Origin: Perca fluviatilis | Lineage: Eukaryota > Chordata > Actinopteri > Perciformes > Percidae | DNA: 64,000 nucleotides | NCBI RefSeq assembly: GCF_010015445.1 | Contig: NC_053119.1 | Span: 3,256,788-3,320,787 of the forward strand | Direction of reading: 5' to 3' | Shown here: piece after piece, positions 43,057 to 55,647 of the stretch | Position numbering within the stretch: position 1 is the first letter of the stretch | Layout: every line of letters begins with the position of its first letter | Program-made: the position numbers and the translations under genes | Notes under the pieces: generated by a model | Told to the model about the DNA's origin: nothing | Seen by the model: the letters and a program-made list of their open reading frames with translations, nothing else | Databases searched by the model: none

Positions 43057-44140
43057 GGGGACTTACTTACTTGGGCCTGTTACTCCGAGAAGGAGCATAG
43101 GCCACTGACAATATTTCTCCAACTCGTCCTGTTCTGTGTCAGCTTCTCCAGATATGGCCATCTGTAGCCAGCTCTTTCCATTTCGGCTGTGACACTCCTA
43201 ATCCAGGTGTTTCTTGGTCTCCCTCTACCACGTTTGCCCTGTGGGTTCCACTGCAGGGCTTAGCGTGTGATGGAATTCTTCGGTTTCCGCAATGTGTGCC
43301 CAATCCATCCCCCATTTTCGTTTCTTTATTTCCACTTCTATCGCAGGCTGCTTTGCTCTTCCCCACAGCTCTTCGTTCTTTATTTTATCAGGCCATCTGA
43401 TGTTAAAGGGATATTTCACCGCCAGAAAGATGAATATATCTTTAAATTGGGTCACTTATGTAGTAGAAATGTGTAGAAATCCGTGCCTTCTAGGCCGAGA
43501 AAAGCCAGATGTGTGGATGAAAGACACACAAATCCCAGAATGCACTTGCTTCGCTTCACTACGAGGCCACCCCAAGCCACGCCTACCGCTTACAGAGAGG
43601 CAGCCAAAACAACATTTCACTGTGGCTCAAGTGATGTTACACATTTAAGCAATGCTTTAGCAAGCTTCGGGTAAAGACAACAGTCCAACCTCCACTGGGC
43701 GGGTTGAAAACATGCGGAAGTAGCTCCTACTACTGGCTGTAGTCCATTGCCTCTGTGCAAAAAAATCTTTTTTTTTCAGACCCACAATACAGAGATCTCT
43801 CGTCTCAGGGGGGACATGAGGGAGGGAAGCACGGTCATTCGAAAATACTACCGTGTTTCTACTGATACAAAGCTTAATGCTAGAATACGTCTGAGGTAGT
43901 GGTTGGTGAAGAACTTGTTCAGGAGGTTCTTTGTTGTTTTTTCCACGTCTCAGATCCGTAGAGGAGTATGGTTTTTATGCTTGAGTTGAATAGCCATATT
44001 TTGGTATTGCGTGTGATGTTACGTACTCTCCATATGGCCCCCATCATGCCAAATGCATCTCTTGCCTTGCCTATTCTCCTCTTTACATCTCCTTACAGAC
44101 GCGCGGGACACATCAAATTGCCTCTTGAGGGATAATAAAG
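43057..44140 (-). pseudogene. LINE RT C-terminal fragment, interrupted by a TTAA element
   Basis: The minus-strand frame runs 44130-43881 (RIGKARDAFGMMGAIWRVRN, then TILLYGSETW and NKFFTNHYLRRIL). After a 475-bp insert it resumes 43406-43080 (NIRWPDKIKNEELWGRAKQ; RGRPRNTWIRSVTAEMERAG; YRWPYLEKLTQNRTSW; stop). The YGSETW and GRPRxTW motifs mark the region downstream of the polymerase in a fish non-LTR retrotransposon. The tail AAGTAAGTAAGT lies at 43057-43072. Several frameshifts. A short plus-strand piece, VESYKYLGTYL (43035-43067), beside it is probably a second LINE fragment. Confidence 0.8.
43407..43880. mobile_element. TTAA-targeted MITE inserted in LINE codons
   Basis: The left end AGGGATATTTCACCGCC directly follows TTAA (43403-43406). 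The right end (..GTAGTATTTTCG inverse, AGCTTAATGC) matches the family member at 16453 but lacks its last ~22 bp. The LINE protein reads RRIL before and NIRW after the insert, so the target codons contained C-TTAA-C. Confidence 0.85.
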
Positions 44141-45650
44141 CTCTCTGATCTCTCTGGACTTTGAACTGTAATGTACAAAAGGACACCCCGAAAGGCTGCT
44201 GTAGATCGTAAGAGTATTAAAGGCTGACGTTTTTCGTGTAGGATGGATTTAGAGGACTTAGGTCACGGATTTAAAAAAAAAAAAAATTGGACTGAAAGCT
44301 GTAGGAAAAATGCATCATGTTAAGAAGAACCAGCAGCTGAAGCCTGAGAGTGGAAGAGACAGAGTGCTTACATGAGCCAGTTGTCCTCCCTTTCCAAATG
44401 AAATCAACCCAATGGACAATTCCCAGTCAGTATTTATATGAGCAGTAAATCAGATGAAGGGATAATGTGTCCTGTTTACATGCTGCAGAGCCTGTAAACA
44501 GATGCAATGAACAAATCCAGCTCTGCAACACGAATGATCAATGAACCTGCAGAGATAGTTACTGGCTCGGCTTCAAACTAAAAATATCTGCCTGATTAAT
44601 GAAAATAATTGAATCAGAATAAATGATTTCTGCAGTTATTAAACTGGAGAAGGAGAGCCAGCTGTGCCACAATGCCGATAAAGATGTTCTTGGAGCTGCC
44701 CCAGCGGCATTCACTGAAAACAAATCCTCTGCACTTTGCTGTAGCCTTTGTTGCAATAAATATATGTTTGCCAGTGGGACATTATTGAGTGCGGGAATCA
44801 TGCATGAGGGTTTCCGAGTTCTGGAGTTTGTCATCATTATAAGCATAAGAGAAGGCTTATTGAAACATGGTGGCAGCGGTGGAGTTTAACTCCTGATACA
44901 TTTATTTTACAGTAACATGTAGGGGAATTTGGGCTCTTTTTAACAATGTAGTTAGGGACACTGGAAATCAGCCATAAACCCAACAATGCAGGAGTGGAAA
45001 CTCCTCATGGGTCAGACAGCATCATATGAGGTTATGCTGGCTAGGATAAGGGACAAAGAGCCTGGGACACTGGGGATTTGGGATTACTTTACGGTCCACC
45101 TGACTTCTAACTAGTAGCCTGATTATGAGATCGTAACTGGATGTTTTATGCCTATATTCATTTAATTTGTTTGATTGTTTTATTTAACTAATACTACTGT
45201 ACTTTTTGTCTGCTCAGCTTGTACATTTTTTTCACATTCCTTGTGACCAGTATAACTGACTGAAATGTTATTTCACTATCTGACCTTCTCGCCTTATTTG
45301 TCTTCTGTAAGCTGTACCATATGAGCAGTTTTTTGTCATCTTTGCAAACAAAAAATTGAATTGCACAAAAAAAACAATGTAGTTAGGGAAGCAGACAGAC
45401 ATTTACGTCTAACACAGTGAGATTCCAAGGGAAGTAGTGCCAACCGACGGCCGTACTGCCTCCTATATTAACTGATATCAGAAATTTTAGGAATTTCTCC
45501 CAGCAAAGTAGTCTGCTAGCTTGCTCAATCTTGTCTAAATGGTGGTCTGATGAACAGTAAAACATCAAACTCACTCTCACCTAAAGCTGTTTAATGCTGT
45601 GGCGATATGACGCGCCGAGCCGCACGCCTCCAAGATTTTGTAACTACGCA
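44141..45650. other. no recognisable gene or repeat
   Basis: Several short open frames (for example plus 44623-44889) have no domain or splice support. Confidence 0.35.
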
Positions 45651-45654
45651 GACA

Positions 45655-45730
45655 ACCCGTTCTCACTCCGAACTCGTAAAATTCGGACCTTTGGGTAGTG
45701 GCTGTCGGCGTCGGTCAGAGAGGCGTCCAG
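45655..45730. repeat. fragment of AACCCGTTCTCACTCC dispersed repeat
   Basis: CAACCCGTTCTCACTCCGAA, then CTCGTAAAATTCGGACCTTTGG. Same start as the host repeat at 14574. Confidence 0.6.
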
Positions 45731-47740
45731 CTCCGGTCAGTTTTTAATTAGCCTACATTAGTAACAGTTCATTTTGTTACGGTATGAACTTAATCTTAGG
45801 AAAGTCTAAACAATGTAAGACCTTTGTAACAAAATCCAAGACTTTGTATCAAATGCAAGGCTTTATTAATAATAATATAAATAATATTTCTCCAAAGTTG
45901 ACAGGTAGGCTACGTAAATTAATTAATTTCACAATTTCACCTTTCTACATCAAATCCGTTTACCTTTGCAAGCACCGTCCTCCCCCGGGGGAACCCATAG
46001 ATACATGGGGGAAACCAACCAAACTAAATGGGAATGAGGGAGGAATAACACTTGCATCTGATGCTTTCGTTTTACTATCAGTAGCCGATGTCCCCGCTTG
46101 ACATTAGAGGAAGGAACCAGACGCTGTGATTGGTCAAACTCTTCTTTAGTTTTTTTTTTTCCAGCATGCTCGTGGCTGTTACCCTGTTTTAGCCATAGGT
46201 TTTAGCCGCCTACTATCATTAAGTGTTAGACTGAGACGGCTATTGCACGTCAACGAGTGAACTCAAAGCAGTCACCTGATTTTCGCGTAGTTTAAAGTGA
46301 CAAATCGTATCACCGTATTTTGATGTCAAAATGCGTATCTACTACGCAAAATGCGTACAGGTTGGCAGGTCTGTGAGAGGGTCAAAGTTTAAGATGAAAA
46401 CATGGACAACAGCCAGAAACTAGTTGAGGTCTATTTTAATGTCCACAGTGTTAGCATGGTTAGCATCGCTAAGCCTCTGTCCTGATTGACAGGTCCTAAA
46501 GCATCCCCTGCTTTATCATCTGATTTAAAATAAATGGGAGCATCATTTACTAAATGAACATCATGCTGTGTTGAAGAAGACTTGAAACTAGCAATTGAGA
46601 CCATAAACTCATTATGAAAATGTTTACTGAGGTAATAAATCAAGAGAGAAGTAGGCTCTTTTTCTCATAGACTTCTATAGAAACTGACTTCTGTTTGCTG
46701 CTGGAAGTCAGAGAGAATGCAGCTTTAAGGAGCTTCAGCGTTGGCTTCACTTCTCCGACTCCATTATCCAGTCTGTGGTTGTAACGCTGTGCCAAGTTGA
46801 GCGTGTGTTGAGCACAGTTAAGCGCATTGAGCAAGAAAACTGAGTAATATTTAACATAATAGCAAGCATGCAAATACATATTTGCATTTATAGAGCACAG
46901 AATAGATTTTTGTGTGCTCAAACTAAATCATTTTTTTTGCTTGTGCATAATTTCCCTTCAAAATGTAATTCATGTGATTGCAAAATAGATGTTTCTGTGC
47001 CTCTAAATCTACCACTGCTCGCTCAGGAATGAATGAGGCCCACAGATAAGACCGTACGTTGCCTGCATCCTCTTATCTTATGTGATCGCTAAAGAGGAGT
47101 CTGTGAAAGCAGAAGGTAAACACAATATTTGTTTAAGGTCTCGTTGGATATGAGATCTGCTCCGATAACAGCCCCCGGTGGTCCGAAGCAATCTCTTTGC
47201 ACAGGAAGTGTTCATTTCCTCTACAGGCTGAAAGTAATTACCCGGCTGTGAGTGTTGCGTGTACCTGATGGGATTTCACTCATTTAGTTTTTTTTTTTTT
47301 TTTTTAAACAAAGCTAATATCTTTATATCGCAAGAGCTGGATCCACGAGAGGAGATCTCTGCAGGTCCGTCTGTTCTTTGGTCCTCAGTAAGACGCCGTA
47401 GCGAGGACCGGACAGACACAGCCAATCAAATTGCTTCATTTTAAACCACCGCTGCATAAAGAAGTACTGTAATTTCCTTCTTTCCTGTGATGGCCCTGCC
47501 CCAGTATCAGCCATAACGACAGCAGATAACTTCTAAAATAAAATTTAAATTTAAATTTAAAATACAATTAGGCCTTTAAAAAGAAATCGTCTGCTACCCT
47601 GCTTTCCCGGTGTTACGCCAAAATCTTTGACCCGTCAGAATGTGTGCTCTGTAGCGCCGTCTACCTGCAGTCAACCATTTTGTGACTTTGCGGGAAAAAT
47701 CAGACCCGAGCAGAGGCATTAATAAAAACTATATAAAAAT
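45731..47740. other. no recognisable gene
   Basis: Contains a poly-T tract (47287-47306) and an ATTTAA triple repeat (47543-47563). Nothing coding was supported. Confidence 0.35.
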
Positions 47741-47744
47741 AGCG

Positions 47745-47990
47745 TTAGGGCCCTATCCTGCACCCGCACAGCGCAAAGCCCGACCCAAGTGTCTTTGCCA
47801 GTTTAAGATCGACCTAGTTGTCAGTTTCCCATCCAGTGCCCACGTCTGGTTGGAGCGCTATCCTATTGCTTGCAGAGGGAATTTGAAAGACAACCGTTTA
47901 TCCCGCCCCTCAGATTGACCTCCATCAATGGTGAGTTCCCAGACCTCAACATCTGGATGTGGGTCTGGCTTGTCAGGGTAGGACTGTTCA
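47745..47990. repeat. degenerate dispersed element pieces
   Basis: Starts TAGGGCCCTATCCTGCACCC, like the ends of a common fish MITE (compare 4122). It is followed by a CAGACCTCAACATCTGGATG stretch related to 39590-39700. Confidence 0.3.
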
Positions 47991-48660
47991 TGGTTGAGAG
48001 GAGATTCCTCTCACTTCCTGTCTCCTTGTCTAACTGCATTTATTAGATGAAACCTTTGATATCTTTTATAGAATAGTATAGTCAGATTAACAACTGAGTC
48101 ATATTCACATGAATTTCAATGGTTTAATTAAGTTCTTTTTTTGGAAAGAAATGATATTAAGTTTGAAACATGTAGCGGAAAACTTTTAATTATCAACTCT
48201 CAGATTGAAATCCCTGTTTGATAACTTTCTATTTTTGGAAAAAAAGTTCACGGGCTGTAATAAATCAAAGTAGCTCCCCTCGCTCTTCCACTATGATATT
48301 TTCAGACTGATGTTTGTTGGATCTTTGATGTCAGAAGTTTCAAGATGTGTCCCAGTTCCCAACCTGCCTCTTTTTGTTAGATCTCTGAATTTAAAAAAAG
48401 GTAACAAACCTCATCGGATTAAAGTAACATCACATACACATGTTGTCCACATGGCTGCCCGTCTTAAAGGGGAAGGGTCGGCCGGTAACAAATCACGTAA
48501 AAGGAGAAGAGTGTGAGTTTACTTTTCTATTTTACTATCAAGCAGCAAAAAAGTTGTAGCGCTATCATCGCACCTCCTGTGCTGTGACCAATCGTGCAAC
48601 CCTAGGTGTCGTGCACCACAGAGGTCAGAAACTCCTGTAGAAAAAAATAAAAAAAGACAT
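47991..48660. other. no recognisable gene
   Basis: AT-rich; no repeats or convincing frames. Confidence 0.35.
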
Positions 48661-48736
48661 GTGGCTGCAAAATCTGATTGGCTGGTAACTTTAGAAATGT
48701 AACATCCATGTTAAGCCAAAGTTAATTTAAAGCCCT

Positions 48737-48920
48737 GGTATTTTTTTTCAGGCCTTTTATTTTGAAAGGACAGCGCAGACATGAAAGTTGGGGAGAGAGA
48801 GAAGGGCAATGACATGCAGCAAAAGGCAGCAGGTCGGATCTGAACCCGCGGTCATTGCGTCGAGGACTTGGCCTCGGTATATGGGCGCACGCTCTACCAG
48901 GTGAGCCACCTGGGCGCCAG
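48737..48920 (-). mobile_element. tRNA-derived SINE (minus strand)
   Basis: Read on the minus strand: GGCGCCCAGGTGGCTCACCT (A-box region), GCGTGCGCCCATATACCGAG, then a degenerate B box GGGTTCAGATCCGACC, then CTGCTGCCTTTTGCTGCATG and a pyrimidine-rich tail. Same family as 60202. Confidence 0.88.
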
Positions 48921-49019
48921 TATTGACAGTATTTTTATCCTCCGATTGGTTGATTGTATGGCACATTGTTAGCGAGTTATGAGTGTGCGAACACAGTTGA
49001 GCGTGCACAGAGGTAAACA

Positions 49020-49250
49020 TACTTCGCTAGCCCACTAATCTTGCTTCGAGGTACACCCACACCTCCTGCTGCACACATGCATACATTCCTATTAGTCTAG
49101 CATTGCTTGACTATCTCCACAGCAACCAGGATTTTCGCCCCTTCCCAAAAGTTCTCCAACGGAAAGTTCCCAGATGGGTATGCTGCGCAAATGCGAAGCG
49201 ATCCATCTGGCTGGGTCAGGTTACTGCTAAATAATCTCAGGAAGCAACTT
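49020..49250. repeat. probable dispersed repeat (ACTTCGCTAGCCCACTAATC)
   Basis: Wording familiar from fish intergenic DNA. No second copy in this window to confirm it. Confidence 0.2.
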
Positions 49251-50219
49251 GTTTTGGTTAACTGTTGACACAATCCAGTACCGTGAGCTATTTAAATGAG
49301 CTGATACATGTTTACACCTCATTGGCTCTTACCAGTGTATCTCTGTGTGTACTTCGTCCACAGCAATCCCACCAATCAGTCCCAAAACCTCCCAGTTAGA
49401 GAGGAAACGCCCTAAACATATTCTTTGTGAATCTTTACAATCATTCCCTGAAAGAACCAGGCAGGCCTGCCTTGTTGCACCATCCAAATCGGTTAATGTC
49501 GTTCGATGTGACTGAAGTTCAAAGTTAACTCAAAGAAAGTGGAAAGTGAGGGACAACCGGCGGAACAAGATAGGACCATCGCCGTCAGAAAAACGGCAAC
49601 CATTGCCGTCACAGAGACTCCTAACCCTCCTCCGTAGCAGCCAGTAAGATTCCAGGATAACTCGAGCTGTCAAAACACATTAGGATGAGCCCAACGGTCA
49701 CCGCTCTCATCTCACCCGCACATTATTATTGCCTCTGTATCTTCTCTCTTATCTCGCAGGGTCAACCTTATTACACCCCAGAATAGTTTCACAGGAAATC
49801 TACCTTCCAGCTGAATAATTGACAGGTATGATTTAGGCGGCTGGGTTTAGCACCCGGTGACTCACTGCGACTCGACACAGTGTGGCTTCACTCCATCACT
49901 GATGAGAACTTTTCATGAAAAAGCACCAAAGCCTGTGACTTCAAGAAAATAACAGTGTTCGGCGAAGTGGCCGTCCAGCTGCTCAGCTGGTGATTCCCCC
50001 CCCCCCCCGAGGTGGGGAAAATTGGATCTGTGGCGGCCAGCGCGGGCCGTCGACAACCCGGCCGCCGTCTGATGTAACGTTCCCGCGGTGCCATCTGATG
50101 TGACAACGTGGGATGAAAGGACGACATTCGCCACGAGTGAAGTCTCTCAGAGCCTCATTACAGTTCAGTCACAGAGCGTCATTTCATCTTTTACCTCTCA
50201 AGAAAAACTCGTCTTTCAA
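49251..50219. other. no recognisable gene
   Basis: Includes a poly-C run at 49987-50008. The overlapping minus frames at 49888-50134 have no motif. Confidence 0.35.
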
Positions 50220-50229
50220 TTAAAACCCT

Positions 50230-50560
50230 CCAAACACACACACACACAAGTGCGTCTCATTATCTTTGTGGGGACCCGTCATTGACATAATGCATTCCCT
50301 AGCCCCTTACCCTAACCTTAACCATCACAACTAAATGTCTAACCTTAACCCTTACCCTCACCCTAACCATAACCTAATTCTATCCCTAATCCTACAACCA
50401 AGTCTTAGCCCTCAAACAGACCTTTAAACTTGTGGGGTCCAGCATTTTGGGCCCACAAAGCTGTCTGGACCCCACAAGTTTACTCTATTCACGGTTTTTG
50501 GACCCCACGAATGTGGTTAAATGAGAACACACACACACACACACAGTTTGCCTTTGCAGC
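50230..50560. repeat. dispersed element with degenerate CCTAAC repeats and GTGGGGACC/GGTCC arms
   Basis: Starts at an (AC)n run and TTTGTGGGGACCCGTCATTG, continues through CCTTACCCTAACCTTAACC-like repeats, then paired ACTTGTGGGGTCCAGC and GGACCCCACAAGTTTAC. The telomere-like wording belongs to the element, not a chromosome end. Confidence 0.6.
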
Positions 50561-51984
50561 TTCATCTCAGCCCTTATTATAAAGACCTTTACAGAGCTGC
50601 ATGTTCTTTTAACAGCTGCACGAAATGTCACTCAATTTCCCTCAAAAAACTCGTAATATGTTCATGAGTTTTTGTGGCCAAACAAAAGTCAATTTTTTTC
50701 CCTGACTGACGGTGGGTTGTCTGTGCAAACATTATTTCCCGTGTGTCAAGAAGGGTTTTTATAGCACAGGCTAAATTAAATTAATATCCGTTATGGGTCC
50801 ATATTTACAGATGTTGTTTTTGTCTGTGTGACGCATCACAGCACGTGTAAACATGGAGGAAGGTTTTTTGAGTTTTTCTCTAATATAAGCCTGTCCTCTT
50901 GAGCTACTTACAGGCACGAATTTGAGAATTTCAATTTATTTTCCGGCTTCTACAATCCTTTTTGGTTGATCGTCTCTCAGCTGCCAACCGGTGTCAAAGG
51001 TAGAGGCCGCCTCCCTTTCACGGGCCACACAAGCCAATATGTTTTAGAGAGTCCGTGCACGTCACTGACACCGAGGATTTAGGATCAAAGTCCAGCCCTG
51101 GAGGAAAATATGAAGATCCCGGTGAGCGTCGGAGGCGTTCGGTAGCTGACCTCTGGCCTCCCTGTAGATGGAGGTCAGAGACAATCTCCACTTCACATGG
51201 AGCACAAACATCCAGCTTCCACTCCGGCTGAACCGGACACGGTAGGATCCACTGTAGGTGGGGGTGGGGGGGTGGAGAAGTGTAAGAATCTGAAAATGAC
51301 TATCTGGTGTTGTTACGGAACAACTGAAAAAAGTCTAACTACAAACTGTCGAGCTGCAAAGATTAATCCATTAGTTGCCAACGATTCAGTTTATCCAGAG
51401 GTGTAGTCTAATGTACTGTATTCGGTATACTGTCCTGTATATATTGGCCAGAATCTGCTTTTGGGGGAGGAGTGGAGGGCCATATCATAGTGAGAGGTCT
51501 GGGTGTCCTCCCCCAGGGAAGTTTTAAGCATCAACGACTTCATTTCCTGCATTCGGATATACGTTTATGCACCAATTTACGGTGCAAATCCCTTTATTTA
51601 GCCTATGTGAAGAAAAAAAACACAGACGACAATTCAAAATATATCAAAAATACAATGGAAAGTATGTTGGTGCGTGTCATTGGGGCATTTTTAAGTGGGC
51701 ATATGGAAATCCTGGAGCTTTCTTAGTGGGTATACTGCGTATACCTGCGTAACTATTTTGATAAATCAGTTTGAATCCCATCATCTTTGAGTTGGGGACA
51801 AAACAAGACATTTGAGGACGTCGTCCGGGGCTTTTTGGGGAAACACTGATCCCCATTTTAGAGACCAAACAACTCATGGACTAATCCAGAAAACATTCAA
51901 CAGATAAATCTTTAGCTGCAGCCCTAATCGGTCCAAACCAGTTGATGAAAACGCGCGTCATTCACATTTGTTGCTCGACAATTA
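50561..51984. other. no recognisable gene
   Basis: Short open frames only (for example 51472-51726). No motifs, RNA genes or repeats identified. Confidence 0.35.
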
Positions 51985-53316
51985 CAGTTTTTCACGATCG
52001 CTATGACACTTTTTTCAATACTTTTAACAACTTTCCTAAACTCTTAACGCACCAACACACCTACAACACACGATTGGCAAAACAGTTAATTTCATGCTCA
52101 AAATCACACATTGTAAACTAAACTCCAATACTGATTTTCAAAATACAATAATTCACTAACACAATACACTATGTTTACCAAAACAATGCAATCATGTCTC
52201 AAAATCAAATACTTCTAACACTAACACAGGTTCTCTCCCAACAGGAACATTTAGTCAATCACTGCACAATGTCATACAAAACACTACAATCCCATGGAAT
52301 TACATTAACTGCATTATTTTATATGTGTCAGTCAGGTCTGCCCTTATACAACAGACAGTAGTGATTGTATTGATCATATTGCACTGCAGTTTCTGTTGAA
52401 GCCTCTCCACATTTTTGTTTTGTTGGGTTTAGTACTTCTTTTTTGAAGATTATTTTTTGGGCTTTTCCGCCTTTATTTGACAGGACTGCTAGTTGAGAAA
52501 GGGGAGAGTGAGAGAGAGAGGGGGGAAAGACATTCAGTAAATCGTCACAAGTCGGATTTGAACCCTGGATCTCTGCGTTGAGGAATAAACCTCCAAGTAT
52601 ATGTGTGCCTGCTCTACCCACTGAGCCAACCTGGCCACCATTTTGTTTCTTTTGCTGCAGAGATTCAATACAAAAAATGATTGACCCATCTCAGAGTAGC
52701 TTTATAGAATGTACGGTTTATGAAAAAAAGGAGACAGAGACAGAATTGTCCTGGTACTCCTCTTCCTCTCCCTCGTGAAGGCATTTTTCTTATTTTCTGT
52801 GTTCATCTACAGTATATTGTTCAAATAGGTACTCTTTTACTGTACTACCATATGATCATGTGATTGAAAGAACCTCAACACCTGAGTGTGTTTCCTAGAA
52901 GGGAATCAGCTGTGATTGATCTATTTGCATAACTTCAATCAGCTGTTTCTCAATAAATGCATGTATAAAATGCAGGGGATATATTTGTGTTTCAATTTAC
53001 AATATGATCAGCTGTTCACTTTGACTTTAGCCTATAAGTTAGGTTTAGAACATGATGTTATCTGTTCTGACATACAGTGTGAAAGCATTTGTAAATTTGG
53101 CAGTAAAGATCCATTGTTTTGCTTTTGGTGGAGCTTGTGTGTAAAAGAAGTTCAATCATTTTAAATGTGTGTTAACTGTATGCATTTTGTGTCAAAGCAA
53201 CAAGAAATGTGTTCATTGTATAGCCTACACAGACAGATGTTGTGCTAACTGTGTTAAGAGTTTAGGGAAGTTGTTAAAAGTATTGAAAAAAGTGTCATAG
53301 CGATCGTGAAAAACTG
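51985..53316. mobile_element. ISRm11-like mariner derivative, copy B (inverse of copy A)
   Basis: Ends CAGTTTTTCACGATCGCTAT and inverse, flanked by TA. Collinear with 14889-16229 in reverse, including the SINE insertion and the frame MPSRGRGRGVPGQF (here on the minus strand from about 52781). The two copies also share an open 70-residue stretch (NFNQLFLNKCMYKMQGIYLC), but it has no domain and the identity simply reflects common descent. Confidence 0.88.
52445..52640 (-). mobile_element. tRNA-derived SINE captured in copy B
   Basis: Minus strand: GGTGGCCAGGTTGGCTCAGT (A-box region), GGGTAGAGCAGGCACAC, B box GGGTTCAAATCCGACTTG, and tail CTGTCAAATAAAGGCGG. The head is better preserved than in copy A. 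Confidence 0.85.
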
Positions 53317-53537
53317 TAAATGGAAACACGAATGTGTGTGGAGAACAACCTGAACACAGAGCTCCCATGTAGAGGCCTTGGAGGTTTTTGGATGACAGGA
53401 ACTTCATTTTTTTACACGAGTCATTATTTCTTTTTTTCCATCAGGAGGGCTCCTCTGCAATCTTTCAGTGTCGGAAATAATCAGGAACACGGAGAGCAAG
53501 CATGGGCGAAATTAAACTGTCAACTCAAATCAGACTC

Positions 53538-53641
53538 TGTGTGTGTGTGTGTGTGTCTGTGTTTGTCTGTGTGTGTGTGTCTGTTTGTCTATGTGTGTGT
53601 GTGTGTGTGTGTCTCTGTGTGTTTGTGTGTGCGTGTGTATG

Positions 53642-53681
<40 letters not shown>

Positions 53682-53689
53682 TGTGTCTG

Positions 53690-53729
<40 letters not shown>

Positions 53730-53778
53730 TGTTTTTGTCTGTGTGTGTGTGTGTGTGTCTGTGTGTTTCTGTGTCTCT

Positions 53779-53817
<39 letters not shown>

Positions 53818-53931
53818 TGTCTCTGTGTTTGTGTGTGTGTGTGTCTCTGTGTGTTTATGTGTGCATGTGTGTGTCTGTGTGTGTGTGTCTGTGTGTGTCT
53901 CCGTGTGTGTGTGTGTTTTGTCTGTGTGTGT

Positions 53932-53966
<35 letters not shown>

Positions 53967-54177
53967 TGTCTGTGTGTGTCTCTGTGTGTGTTTGTCTGTG
54001 TGAGTGTGTGTGTGTGTGTCTGTGGGTGTGTGTGTGTGTCTCTGTGTCTGTGTGTCTCTGTGTCTCTGTGTGTGTCTGTGTGTGTCTGTGTGTGTGTGTC
54101 TCTGTGTCTCTGTGTGTGTCTCTGTGTGTGTGTGTGTCTGTGTGTGTCTCTGTGTGTGTGTGTGTGTGTCTGTTTGT

Positions 54178-54212
<35 letters not shown>

Positions 54213-54288
54213 TGTGTTTGTGTGTGCGTGTGTATGTCTGTGTGTGTGTGTGTGTGTTTGTGTGTCTGTGTTTGTCTCTGTGTGTAAC
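53538..54288. repeat. 750-bp compound (TG)n/(TC) satellite
   Basis: TG runs of variable length punctuated by TCTGTG, TTTGTC and TCTCTGTG. Three plus frames and two minus frames stay open for more than 200 codons only because no stop fits the repeat. Confidence 0.97.
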
Positions 54289-54683
54289 ACTGAATGCGTT
54301 CAGTCTTTGAAACACAGAACTGGAGTAAATGCGCCCTGAGTCAGCAGGACACACACAGAGTTGCCATCTGTTCATCAAAGCCTTGCCTGCAGGTAAATGG
54401 AAATCGCTGCGTTTGACAGCCTGGATATTGTTCTCATATTTTTGTCCGGTATGACTTCTGGTAATGACATGCGCTACCAATTGACTTTGATCTTGTTCAG
54501 AGTCTGTTTTCCCAAAATCTTAAAACTCTGAGCATAACAGAATCCCTCCCAGGTTGATGGATCCCGCTGTTTCCCCTCAAGGAAAGTTAAATACGCTCAG
54601 GGTTTTAGAAGAATTTTAAAATAAATGTTCTTCACAAAGCCTCCCTGTGAACCATCAGTCAGAGTATTCCTGAAGGTTTAGAT

Positions 54684-55066
54684 CAAACTCAAATTCTCTA
54701 AGGGCCACACTGGAAAATGAGAATCACATTAAGGGCCACACGGTTTATTGACAATGAAAAATGTGGAAAATAGTACCAGAAATGTCAGAAATAGCGTAAA
54801 AAATTATGGGAAAAGCGTCAAAAACGTTGAGAAAAGCACCAAAAATGCCAAATGTTTTGAAAAGAAATCCCCAAAACATCTAAAAAAGGGGAAAACAACG
54901 TTGAAAAACGCCCACAAATTGTAAAATAATAGCGGCAAGACTGTCGGAAAAGGCGACAAAAACTAGGTGGGCAAAAAGTTATTGTGAACCTGAATTGATA
55001 TGCGGGCCGGATCAAAGTTTGCGAGAGGCCGGATTTGGCCCGCGGGCCTCGACTTTGACACGTGTG
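54684..55066. mobile_element. non-autonomous hAT element, 8-bp duplication GTTTAGAT
   Basis: Same family as 13150-13671 (ends ..GGGCCTCGACTTTGACACG; interior GCGGGCCGGATCAAA). GTTTAGAT is on both sides (54676-54683 and 55067-55074). The outer ~9 bp of the left terminus are missing. Confidence 0.88.
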
Positions 55067-55409
55067 GTTTAGATGGAGCAAGATTATAATAGTTTTGAAT
55101 GATCCATTACTTTTGGGTTTCATTTTAGTTTAGTTTTTTTTTTTTTCGTTTTCTTGGACAGGTGAGGCATGGGGGGGGGGGGGCAAGGTGGAGTTAGCAA
55201 GCTAAAGTTAGCCAACTAACAGAGTCCCAGGTCCTTAAATTGCATCCTCGTTTCCTTCACTTGCTTCCCTTCCTCCCCTTCATCATTCGAGGAGAGTGGA
55301 AACGAGGAAATGTGTTTTGGCGAGATGAGACGTCCTTTTCTCTGAAGCGTCGGCTGTAGGGGCGGAGTTAGCAACGGCTCCCAGGAAGGCTGCTCTCTGT
55401 TTCCTCGCT

Positions 55410-55598
55410 CATAGCTCCTCAGAGATCCATCCTCCATCCTAGCTCCTCGTGTGTGTGTATCAGTGTGTGTCTGTGTGTGTATATCAGTGTGTGTGTGTCT
55501 GTGTGTGTGTGTGTGTATCAGTGTGTGTGTGTGTGTGTGTGTGTATCAGTGTGTGTGTGTGTGTGTGTGTGTATGTATCAGTGTGTTTGTGTGTGTAT

Positions 55599-55647
<49 letters not shown>

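Noticed and set aside
50290..50400. Telomeric CCCTAA array
   Set aside because: Units are degenerate (CCTAACCTTAACC) and enclosed by inverted GTGGGGACC-type arms of a dispersed element.
53502..54480. Long open frames (up to 316 codons) as genes
   Set aside because: They are Cys-Val or Thr-His translations of a TG/TC microsatellite, open in several frames on both strands at once.
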